A program made the position numbers and the translations under genes. The notes beneath the pieces are model-generated. The model saw only the letters and a program-made list of their open reading frames with translations, did not search any database and had not been told where the DNA came from. DNA of 64,000 nt from Photobacterium rosenbergii. Its GTDB lineage: Bacteria; Pseudomonadota; Gammaproteobacteria; Enterobacterales; Vibrionaceae. Location of the stretch: contig NZ_PYMB01000005.1 of NCBI RefSeq assembly GCF_003026455.1, positions 124,001 through 188,000 on the forward strand, in the 5' to 3' direction. Below, in pieces: positions 7,824 through 15,201 of the stretch (positions are counted from its first letter, which is position 1; each line of letters opens with the position of its first letter).

Positions 7824-10800
7824 CTACGCTTTGGCTGGCTGTTTAACGTTGTAGAACAGGGCAAACAGCACAGGCACCACTATCAAGGTCAGGACCGTGG
7901 CAAAGCCTAGGCCCGCCATAATAGTGATCGCTAGCGAGTTGAAGAAGGCATCAAACACAAGCGGGATCATACCCAGAATTGTGGTCAGTGCTGCCATACT
8001 TACTGGACGAACACGGCTAATAGCGCTGTCTACAATCGCATCATACGGCTGCTTACCAGACTCCAGCTCGATATTGATTTGATCCAGCAAGACGATACCG
8101 TTTTTCAAAATCATCCCGCTCAGGCTCAATAGACCAAGCAAAGCCGTGAAGCTAAATGGGATGTTGGTCGCCAACAGGCCAAATGCCACACCGATAATCG
8201 ACAGCGGTACCGTGGCCCAAATCACCAACGGCTTCTTCACTGAATTGAACAGGAAGATAGTGATGACGAACATGAATAGGTAGCCCATCGGCATCGAGCC
8301 CATCATGGCTTCCTGCGCATCTTTCGATGACTCGTACTCACCACCCCATTCAATGCTGTAGCCAACGGGTAGCGGCAAGGCTTCAACTTGTGGGCGGATA
8401 CGATTGAACAAGGTTGCGGCTGTTTCATCACCCAGCACGTCATGGTCTGCTAGTACCGTCAAGGTACGCTTACGGTCGCGGCGCTGGATCAGCGGCTCAG
8501 ACCAGCCTAGGTCAACGCCATCAATCACCTGCTCAATTGGCACGTAAGCCTGCTGAACCGGGCTCCAAAGCTGGAGGTTCTGCAAGGTGTTGTAATCAAC
8601 ACGCTCTGACTCCGGCAAGCGGGTAATGATCGGCAGCATATGGGTTCCGTCACGCAGTAAGCCAATAGTGTTACCGCCGTAGGCCATCTGCAGGGTATTG
8701 GACAGATCTTCTTTTGAAATCCCCAAACGACGCGCTTTGGTTTCATTGAACTGCGGCACAAGCTCCTTGGTGCGCTCACGCCAGTCGTGACGGACGTTAC
8801 GTGCACCCGGGTCTTGCAACAAGACATCTTCAACCTGCATGGCGATATCACGCAGGGTTTGCGGATCAGGACCGATAATTCGTGCCTCGATCTTCGACGC
8901 TGGAGATGGGCCAAATTCCATCAACTTGAATTGGAATGTCGGCTGGTCAAACTTGGCAGGCAGGCCTGCATCCAGCTTATGCAGCAAAGCAAACATGTTG
9001 TCGCGGCTAGTAGTACGTACCTGCAACTGGGCATAAGACTCGTAGCTTTTCTCCGGCTGGTAAGTCAGCATGAAACGCTGCATACCTTGGCCAACTGAGG
9101 TTGTTACGAAATCAACATCGTCTTGGCTACGGATGTACTGCTCAACCTTCTCAGTCTGGGCCATGGTCTCGCGGATATCCGTGCCTTCCGGCATCCACAT
9201 ATCCACGTAGAACATCGGCGTATTAGACGGCGGGAAGAACGACTGCTTGACCTGACCGAAGGCAATAACCGCACTCACCAGTAGGGCAAGCATGCTCACC
9301 ATCGTCAGCCAACGGAAGCGCAGGGCAAATTTCAACAATGCGCCAAAAATGGTAAACAACGCCCCTTTGTAAGGGTCTTCGTCGTCCTGCTGGTTTTTAT
9401 CTTCCTCTTTGAGCAATAGGTCGGCCAAGAAAGGTGTCAGTGTCAGCGCGGTGATCCAGCTCAGGAACAAGGAGTAACACAGTACCCAGAACAAAGAGCC
9501 CATGAACTCACCGGTCGCATCCGACGACAAGCCAATTGGTGCAAACGCGGTAATGGCAATCACCGTCGCACCCAGCAGCGGCCATTGGGTCTGCTTGGCA
9601 ATATCTGCCGCAGCTTGTACCTTGGTACGGCCTTTCTTCAGCCCCACCAAAATCCCTTCGACCACCACGATGGCGTTATCCACCAGCATACCCAAAGCAA
9701 TGATCAGGGCACCCAAGGAGATACGGTGCAGCTCAACATCATTGAGCTTCATCATGATAAAGGTGCCGAATACCGTCAGTAGCAGGACTAAACCGATGAT
9801 CACACCACTACGTAGGCCCATGGCAAAAAGCAGCACCACAATAACGATTGCAACAGCTTGGCCCAGGCTCACGACAAAATCTTGCACTGACTTGTCGACT
9901 TCCTGCGCCTGGTTGTAGAAGTAGTTCAGCGAAACGCCGGCTGGCTTGATGTTTTCCAGCTCAGCCAAACGGGCATCAAGTTGTTTGCCCACTTCCACTA
10001 CGTTGACGCCAGAGGCAAAAGAAAGACCAAGGTTAATCGCCTGCTCACCGTTGTAGGTGACAATATTGCCCGGCTTTTCCTGCACGCCACGGGAGACGGT
10101 GGCGACATCTTTGAGACGAATAAGGTTACCGGTGTCGCGACCATGGATAACCAAGTTTTCCAATGACTCAACGCTGTTCATCTCGCCGTTAGGACGGATA
10201 ATCAGGTTCTGGCCATTGATCATCATCTCGCCCGAGGCAGTCACGCTATTCTGTTGGTTCAAAAGACCAACAACTGTGTTCATGTCTAGGTTCAGTGCCG
10301 CCATGCGCTCGACAGAGATCTCGACAAAGATCTGCTCTTGCTGATCGCCCGCAAGGCTCACTTTGCCCACACCATCAACCAGCTCCAATTCACGGATCAG
10401 GTAATCGGCATACTGCTTGAGTTCAACGTAGGAATACCCTTCACCGGTCAGCATGATCATCACGCCATACACATCACCAAAATCATCGATGATTTGCAGC
10501 GAACCCACACCAGATGGCAGCGTCGGACGCAGGTCATTAACCTTACGACGCATTTCATCCCAGATCTGCGGCAGCTCGTCTGGACCGTAAATCATCTCCA
10601 TGCTGACCATGATCTGGGTCATTCCAGCCGATGAGGTCGAGGTCACTTTGTCGATGTACGGCAACTGACGCACCGCTTTTTCCAGCGGGTAGGTTAACTC
10701 TTCTTCTACTTCAGTGGTGGTTGCGCCCGGATAGGTTGCAACAATCATGGCATCTTTGATAGTGAATGCCGGATCTTCCAGCCTTCCCAAATCGAGGAAC

Positions 10801-10883
10801 GAGGTAACGCCCCCGACCGCCAAGATAATCAAGAACAGCCAGCTAATGACTTTATTTTTTATTGAATACTCAGCAATATTCAC
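7824..10883 (-). CDS. RND-family efflux pump inner-membrane subunit (AcrB-like), system 1
   Basis: About 1019 aa, the normal length for the AcrB/HAE family. It begins NIAEYSIKNKVISW, has large periplasmic loops after TM1 and TM7, the TM4 signature GALIIALGMLVDNAIVVVEG with its proton-relay Asp, and the C-terminal LLGLLSLSGMILKNGIVLLDQ. It exports drugs or toxic compounds by proton antiport with its adaptors and an outer-membrane channel supplied elsewhere. The start is taken as GTG 10883, whose GTGA overlaps the stop of the upstream small gene and has GGGAG ahead of it. It is the last gene of a four-gene operon, similar in plan to Vibrio VexIJK with two adaptors. Confidence 0.93.
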   Translation of the reverse strand: MNIAEYSIKNKVISWLFLIILAVGGVTSFLDLGRLEDPAFTIKDAMIVATYPGATTTEVEEELTYPLEKAVRQLPYIDKVTSTSSAGMTQIMVSMEMIYGPDELPQIWDEMRRKVNDLRPTLPSGVGSLQIIDDFGDVYGVMIMLTGEGYSYVELKQYADYLIRELELVDGVGKVSLAGDQQEQIFVEISVERMAALNLDMNTVVGLLNQQNSVTASGEMMINGQNLIIRPNGEMNSVESLENLVIHGRDTGNLIRLKDVATVSRGVQEKPGNIVTYNGEQAINLGLSFASGVNVVEVGKQLDARLAELENIKPAGVSLNYFYNQAQEVDKSVQDFVVSLGQAVAIVIVVLLFAMGLRSGVIIGLVLLLTVFGTFIMMKLNDVELHRISLGALIIALGMLVDNAIVVVEGILVGLKKGRTKVQAAADIAKQTQWPLLGATVIAITAFAPIGLSSDATGEFMGSLFWVLCYSLFLSWITALTLTPFLADLLLKEEDKNQQDDEDPYKGALFTIFGALLKFALRFRWLTMVSMLALLVSAVIAFGQVKQSFFPPSNTPMFYVDMWMPEGTDIRETMAQTEKVEQYIRSQDDVDFVTTSVGQGMQRFMLTYQPEKSYESYAQLQVRTTSRDNMFALLHKLDAGLPAKFDQPTFQFKLMEFGPSPASKIEARIIGPDPQTLRDIAMQVEDVLLQDPGARNVRHDWRERTKELVPQFNETKARRLGISKEDLSNTLQMAYGGNTIGLLRDGTHMLPIITRLPESERVDYNTLQNLQLWSPVQQAYVPIEQVIDGVDLGWSEPLIQRRDRKRTLTVLADHDVLGDETAATLFNRIRPQVEALPLPVGYSIEWGGEYESSKDAQEAMMGSMPMGYLFMFVITIFLFNSVKKPLVIWATVPLSIIGVAFGLLATNIPFSFTALLGLLSLSGMILKNGIVLLDQINIELESGKQPYDAIVDSAISRVRPVSMAALTTILGMIPLVFDAFFNSLAITIMAGLGFATVLTLIVVPVLFALFYNVKQPAKA

Positions 10884-11128
10884 TGTACTGCTCCCATGGT
10901 GGCTACTGCCATAGTCAATCCCCAATCTTCTTCACCAAGCCCGACCGCTGTGGTTACAACGGGCTTGGCCTGAATTGATAACTCTAAATACTGCATGCCT
11001 TCTTCAATCAGCTTCCAAGCCATTAACTGACCCAGCTCGGTAAAAAAAGCGAGGCCGGCTAATGTGATCAACAGCCAAATCACCCATCGGATAAGGGATT
11101 GGCGTATGGTAGGCATGTTCAACTTCAC
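10880..11128 (-). CDS. Small single-pass membrane protein in RND operon
   Basis: An 82-aa protein with one clear hydrophobic helix (WVIWLLITLAGLAFF), a basic N-terminus and an amphipathic C-terminal half. Both ends are coupled: its GTG start overlaps the adaptor stop by GTGA and its TGA overlaps the pump start by GTGA. Such coupling shows that it is translated and argues for a role in the pump complex, perhaps like the small AcrZ-type accessory peptides, though no sequence similarity to AcrZ is visible. ATG 11116 is an alternative start. Function unknown. Confidence 0.7.
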   Translation of the reverse strand: MKLNMPTIRQSLIRWVIWLLITLAGLAFFTELGQLMAWKLIEEGMQYLELSIQAKPVVTTAVGLGEEDWGLTMAVATMGAVQ

Positions 11129-12201
11129 TGGGCTTGCGCCTCTGCTGCTGGCTTGGAAAGCAGGCTCACTGCCATCCCTTCGCGCAGTTTACGCAGGCTG
11201 GATGTCACCAAACGATCGCCTTCGCTGACACCGCTGCTCACAATGGCACCGTGGTTATTCAGCTGACCAATCCCCACTTCCACTTTGTGGACCTGATTGC
11301 CGTCGAGCTTCCAGACAAAAAACTGACCTGCTTCACGGCCTGCCTCAATGGCTGTCATTGGCAACTGGTAACCTTGCAAGGTGCTCAAGCCTGCCTCGGC
11401 CATATCAACACGCAAGGACACACTGGTTCCTGGCAGGATGGCAGGATCGCGCTGCGGCATTTCAAACCACACCCGGTAGGTTTGGCTCTGCGGCTCAAGC
11501 TCACTGGTATGCTCGAGGTAATTCACCGGATAGGTCTCGGATTCAGTACCAAAGCGAGCCACCGGCTGGTAACCGTGATTCGTTTGCAGAGGGTTCAACA
11601 TCGCCAGTACGTTGTCGGACACTGCGATGTTGATGTACAGCAGATCATCTTGGTAAAGGCTAACGACGGCTTCACCCGGCGACACTGCTTCGAACGACTC
11701 TTTCGGCACGTCCGCTACTACCCCATTGAAAGGAGCGACTAAGCGGGTGTAGCCCAAGCGGCGCTCCGCCGAATTGAAGTTCACTTTTGCTAGCTTGTGG
11801 TTGGCTGAAAGCTCATCTAGCTCAGCCTTGGAAATCATCTTGCGTTCAAACAACTCACGGCCACGCTGCAACTGCTTGGTTGCCAACTGGTACTGCACCT
11901 GCGCATCATTGCGCTGCTGCTTGAACTTGTCAGCATCCAGTTCGGCAAGTAGTTCGCCTTTTTTGACCTGTTGGCCCGATTTGACCAGCACACGCTGCAA
12001 CTCGCCTTCGACGCGGAATGCCAACGGGGTATTTTCGGCCGCTTCCACCTGCCCCTTGAAAGTGCGGTACTGACTGGTCACCGACTGATCAACCATCAAG
12101 GATGACACTGCAAGCGGCGCGGTTATTTGTTGCTGCGGCGGCTCTTGGCAACCGGCCAATACCATCATTGAAAGGACGGCGAATGACATCTTCTTCAACA
12201 T
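11125..12201 (-). CDS. RND periplasmic adaptor lipoprotein (second adaptor, system 1)
   Basis: From ATG 12201, two bases after the previous stop, it is 358 aa and begins with a lipoprotein signal MLKKMSFAVLSMMVLAGCQ. It carries the membrane-fusion order: barrel-sandwich half (VLVKSGQQVKKGELLAELD), alpha-hairpin (ATKQLQRGRELFERKMISKAELDE), second lipoyl half (LVAPFNGVVADV), then beta-barrel and membrane-proximal domains. It bridges pump and outer-membrane channel. It differs clearly from the adjacent adaptor, so this pump may use a mixed adaptor ring. Confidence 0.9.
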   Translation of the reverse strand: MLKKMSFAVLSMMVLAGCQEPPQQQITAPLAVSSLMVDQSVTSQYRTFKGQVEAAENTPLAFRVEGELQRVLVKSGQQVKKGELLAELDADKFKQQRNDAQVQYQLATKQLQRGRELFERKMISKAELDELSANHKLAKVNFNSAERRLGYTRLVAPFNGVVADVPKESFEAVSPGEAVVSLYQDDLLYINIAVSDNVLAMLNPLQTNHGYQPVARFGTESETYPVNYLEHTSELEPQSQTYRVWFEMPQRDPAILPGTSVSLRVDMAEAGLSTLQGYQLPMTAIEAGREAGQFFVWKLDGNQVHKVEVGIGQLNNHGAIVSSGVSEGDRLVTSSLRKLREGMAVSLLSKPAAEAQAQ

Positions 12202-12202
12202 C

Positions 12203-13279
12203 TTAGATACCACCCTCACGTTCCCAGGCTCGCACTTGCTGGCCCGGTAACAAATCCGTTGCACCGGCAATCACCACCATGTTCCCCGGAGCTAGGCCAG
12301 ATACCACCTCGCCCTCATCGTTGAGTACAACTTGTAAGGCATCAACAACACCGGTTGCAGGGTCAAACTGCCACAGCGTTCCTTGGTCGTTTTGTTTCTC
12401 GACCCAGGCACCTTCCGGTAAACGCAGGGCAGTCGCCAGTTCAGGCTTGGCAAAGTGCACCTGACCGACCATCCCAGAGAGCAAATTCATCGCTTCCGGA
12501 CGGGAAAGGGTTACCTTGGCGGTATAACTGTTGGTATCAGCATCAGGCTTGGTCGACAACTCTTTGAACTCCGCCTGGATCTGCTGGGCAGGATGATTAT
12601 CCATTTCAACCCACACCACCGTCTGGCGAATTGCTGACAGGCTGGTCTGCTTAACAAAAGGCACCGGCAGGTTGAAGCTCACATCCATCTCATCAACGTT
12701 CTGGATATTCATCACCGGCTGGTTGGCGCCAACAAACTGGTTCTGATTAACAAACTTCAGAGAAACGACACCGTTGAAAGGGGCTTTGATCAAAGTATGT
12801 TCAACGTCTGTCTTCGCTTGCTCCAAGTTGGCGGCTGCCGTCTTGTATGCGGTCTCGCGCTGGTCAAATTGATCAGTACTGATCAGTTTCTTGCCATATA
12901 ACTGCTTGGCACGCTGAAACTGGCTCTGCGCCAATTCAAACTCTGCCAATTTGGCATCAAAAGCTAAGCGGTAGTCCTGATCATCCAGCACTGCCAATAC
13001 TTGGCCTTGCTCGACGCGTTGACCAACCCTGACCGTCAACTTTTCAATTTCACCAGGCACCTGGAAAGAAAGCTGGGCGCGCTGCGTCGCTTCTAGCTTT
13101 CCGGGGAAGGCATTGCTTGCTTGATTGGCTGGCATAGGAATTTCCAGCAATTTCACAGGCTTGACGACCTCTTTGGTGATTTCTGAGTTGGCTTGGTTAC
13201 ATCCGGCTAGGATGCTTCCCAGCAACACTATTGTTGCCACCCTGACAAACGGGGTGAACGAAATGGATGTTCCTTTCAC
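12203..13279 (-). CDS. RND periplasmic adaptor lipoprotein (first adaptor, system 1)
   Basis: A 358-aa protein starting at GTG 13279 with GAGAG upstream; signal and lipobox end at LLGSILAGCN. Lipoyl halves are seen in LTVRVGQRVEQGQVLAVLDDQDY and LIKAPFNGVVSLKFV, with the intervening hairpin QFQRAKQLYGKKLISTDQFDQ. It is the first gene of the operon adaptor-adaptor-small protein-pump and is transcribed away from a TetR regulator. A large inverted repeat in the gap is the likely control site. Confidence 0.92.
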   Translation of the reverse strand: MKGTSISFTPFVRVATIVLLGSILAGCNQANSEITKEVVKPVKLLEIPMPANQASNAFPGKLEATQRAQLSFQVPGEIEKLTVRVGQRVEQGQVLAVLDDQDYRLAFDAKLAEFELAQSQFQRAKQLYGKKLISTDQFDQRETAYKTAAANLEQAKTDVEHTLIKAPFNGVVSLKFVNQNQFVGANQPVMNIQNVDEMDVSFNLPVPFVKQTSLSAIRQTVVWVEMDNHPAQQIQAEFKELSTKPDADTNSYTAKVTLSRPEAMNLLSGMVGQVHFAKPELATALRLPEGAWVEKQNDQGTLWQFDPATGVVDALQVVLNDEGEVVSGLAPGNMVVIAGATDLLPGQQVRAWEREGGI

Positions 13280-13300
13280 AGGCGTTTCTCTCTAATTGTT

Positions 13301-13371
13301 TATATTACACACCTGTGCAGTATAAGTTGATTTATGCTGAGATCAAGTATATTTTACAGGTGGACAATATA
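13301..13371. promoter_or_regulatory. Long inverted repeat, candidate TetR operator
   Basis: TATATT-N4-ACCTGT (13301-13316) is mirrored by ACAGGT-N4-AATATA (13356-13371), with 39 bp between. The arms match perfectly at all twelve specified positions and flank the divergent RND and TetR promoters, suggesting two sites for the TetR repressor. Confidence 0.5.
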
Positions 13372-13448
13372 AGTATTTTGTGAGCACACAGATGACGCCT
13401 CCGCGTTTTTTTGGTAAAAATAGCGTGGGCTATGAAACAGATAGAACG

Positions 13449-14168
13449 ATGACCGAAAGAAAACAGGGCCGTCGCAGCGCACAGGCCGCCGAAGAAACCA
13501 AGCTGCTGATCATCAAAACCGCCGCGGAAATGTTCTGCGAACTGGGGTACGAAAGGGTCTCGCTGAGAAATATCAGTGAGCGGGCTGGTGTATCCCACAG
13601 TTTGATCCGCCACCATTTCGGCAGCAAAGAGAAGATCTGGCACAGTATCAGCGACTGCCTGCACGCCTACTTCCTCAGCTATATGTATAAATTGCTGGAA
13701 GAAATTCCGGCAGAGCTGCCAAGCAACGTTATCCTTTACCGGTTCTCGACCATGTTATTGGCCCAACAACTTGTTCATCCAGAACCGATACAGCTCATTG
13801 CGGATGGTATGAGGCAAGGTGATGTCCTCATTGACTATTTCTTTGATAGCAATGGTGAGCTTGAACGTTTTGTCACTGAACTTGTCGACAGCTGTAATGA
13901 AGGCTTCCCTACGACCCCAGTCAAGGTCTGGGAGATCAAGTGGCAAATGTTGATGTTTGCCCATGGCGCCGCCAGCATGAAACCCTTCCTCATTGAGACC
14001 TGGCGTGGAGAGAATGCCAGCCATGAGCAATGCTTACTTAACCACTGGGAATTGTTCAACCGAAACATGGCTAGCCTACTCAATGTCGAAGCCGACCAGA
14101 TGCTCCACCCCAGTGACCTGAAAGAAATATTAATTGAACTGCCGTGTGAGTGGGGATGTGGGGTATAG
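13449..14168 (+). CDS. TetR/AcrR-family regulator next to RND system 1
   Basis: The helix-turn-helix is clear: TKLLIIKTAAEMFCELGYERVSLRNISERAGVSHSLIRHHFGSKEKIW. The C-terminal helical part is a variable ligand domain. ATG 13449 gives 239 aa, normal for the family; GTG 13380 and ATG 13392 are alternatives that would add an unstructured basic leader. Divergent from the adaptor-adaptor-pump operon, it is probably that operon's repressor, released by pump substrates. This is inferred from position and the intervening inverted repeat. Confidence 0.88.
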   Translation: MTERKQGRRSAQAAEETKLLIIKTAAEMFCELGYERVSLRNISERAGVSHSLIRHHFGSKEKIWHSISDCLHAYFLSYMYKLLEEIPAELPSNVILYRFSTMLLAQQLVHPEPIQLIADGMRQGDVLIDYFFDSNGELERFVTELVDSCNEGFPTTPVKVWEIKWQMLMFAHGAASMKPFLIETWRGENASHEQCLLNHWELFNRNMASLLNVEADQMLHPSDLKEILIELPCEWGCGV

Positions 14169-14325
14169 CTGGGAAACCACGGTAACCACTTATTAAGCAC
14201 GCAAAATCAAACTCTTAAAGTGATGAATTAGTAAGGGCTTTCACACTTTTGCATGAACTGCTTGACCAATTTTAATTGTTCATTATGATTGCGAAGGAGT
14301 GCATTGGAAGAGCCTAGAATTCATC

Positions 14326-15087
14326 ATGATACCCTTCGAACCGAAAAGACCTTACCAAGAACTTGGGTTACTGCTAAGGCAAGAGCTAATTGATGGCCTT
14401 TACAAGGTCGGTGAACGTTTGCCTCCCGAGCGGGATATTGCCGAGCGACTCAATGTAAGCCGCACTATTGTCCGCGAAGCAATCATTATGCTTGAGTTGG
14501 AAAACCTCGTTGAGGTGAAGAAAGGATCAGGAGTCTATGTCCTCAGCATCCCAAGCCACTCTGGTGGTAGGGAAAACATTCTCAATGATGATGTCGGCCC
14601 TTTCGAAATGCTACAGGCCCGGCAGTTGCTGGAAAGTAATATTGCTGAGTTTGCCGCAACCCAGGTGACACCAAGCGATATTGTAAAAATGCGTGCGGCA
14701 TTAGAGCTCGAGCGCAGTGAAATTGCCTCAGGTGCTAAAGAGTGTGCCGGGGATGAGCAGTTCCATATGTACATAGCTGAAGCCACTCAAAACTCAGTTC
14801 TAGTCGACATGCTCAAGCAGTCTTGGGAAAGACGTGAACAGAGCCCAATGTGGAAACTACTGCATTCCCGTATTGTTGATCTTGGTTACCGGGAAGAATG
14901 GCTGCAAGATCATGCCCGCATCCTAGCCGCAATCCAGCGTAAAGATCCTATTTCAGCGAAAAACGCGATGTGGCAGCACTTAGAGAATGTGAAACAACGG
15001 CTATTGGAACTTTCAGACATTGATGACCCTAATTTTGATGGTTATCTATTTAGTTCCAACCCTGTTGTCCTACACAACGAACAATAA
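14326..15087 (+). CDS. GntR/FadR-family regulator, UxuR/ExuR-like (paralogue 1)
   Basis: About 253 aa. A winged helix (PYQELGLLLRQELIDGLYKVGERLPPERDIAERLNVSRTIVREAIIMLELENLVEVKKGSGVYV) is followed by an FCD ligand domain (PFEMLQARQLLESNIAEFAA, then EQFHMYIAEATQNSVLV). It closely resembles E. coli ExuR and UxuR, which respond to glucuronate or fructuronate. The closest relative here is the gene at 47713: both share the ending DFDGYLF-NSNPVVL in near-identical form. GTG 14299 is an alternative start, though AAGGAG directly abuts it. A terminator follows. Probable regulator of the TTGG-N4-CCAA sites of this island. Confidence 0.9.
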   Translation: MIPFEPKRPYQELGLLLRQELIDGLYKVGERLPPERDIAERLNVSRTIVREAIIMLELENLVEVKKGSGVYVLSIPSHSGGRENILNDDVGPFEMLQARQLLESNIAEFAATQVTPSDIVKMRAALELERSEIASGAKECAGDEQFHMYIAEATQNSVLVDMLKQSWERREQSPMWKLLHSRIVDLGYREEWLQDHARILAAIQRKDPISAKNAMWQHLENVKQRLLELSDIDDPNFDGYLFSSNPVVLHNEQ

Positions 15088-15136
15088 CATTATTGCTTCC
15101 CTAGTAGCAGTATGTTACAGCCATAGCAGCTGAAGT

Positions 15137-15178
15137 AAGCCATCCAATACCCCAACTGAGGATTATTGGGTGGCTTTT
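15137..15178. terminator. Rho-independent terminator between GntR and GH2 genes
   Basis: AAGCCATCCAATA pairs with TATTGGGTGGCTT with one G-T wobble, followed by TT. It lies between the converging genes. Confidence 0.8.
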
Positions 15179-15201
15179 CTCTTTAGCGCTGGCGTTAAGC
15201 T

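Noticed and set aside
11134-11742. Plus-strand frame of 202 codons
   Set aside because: Antisense shadow of the second RND adaptor, with no recognisable domain.
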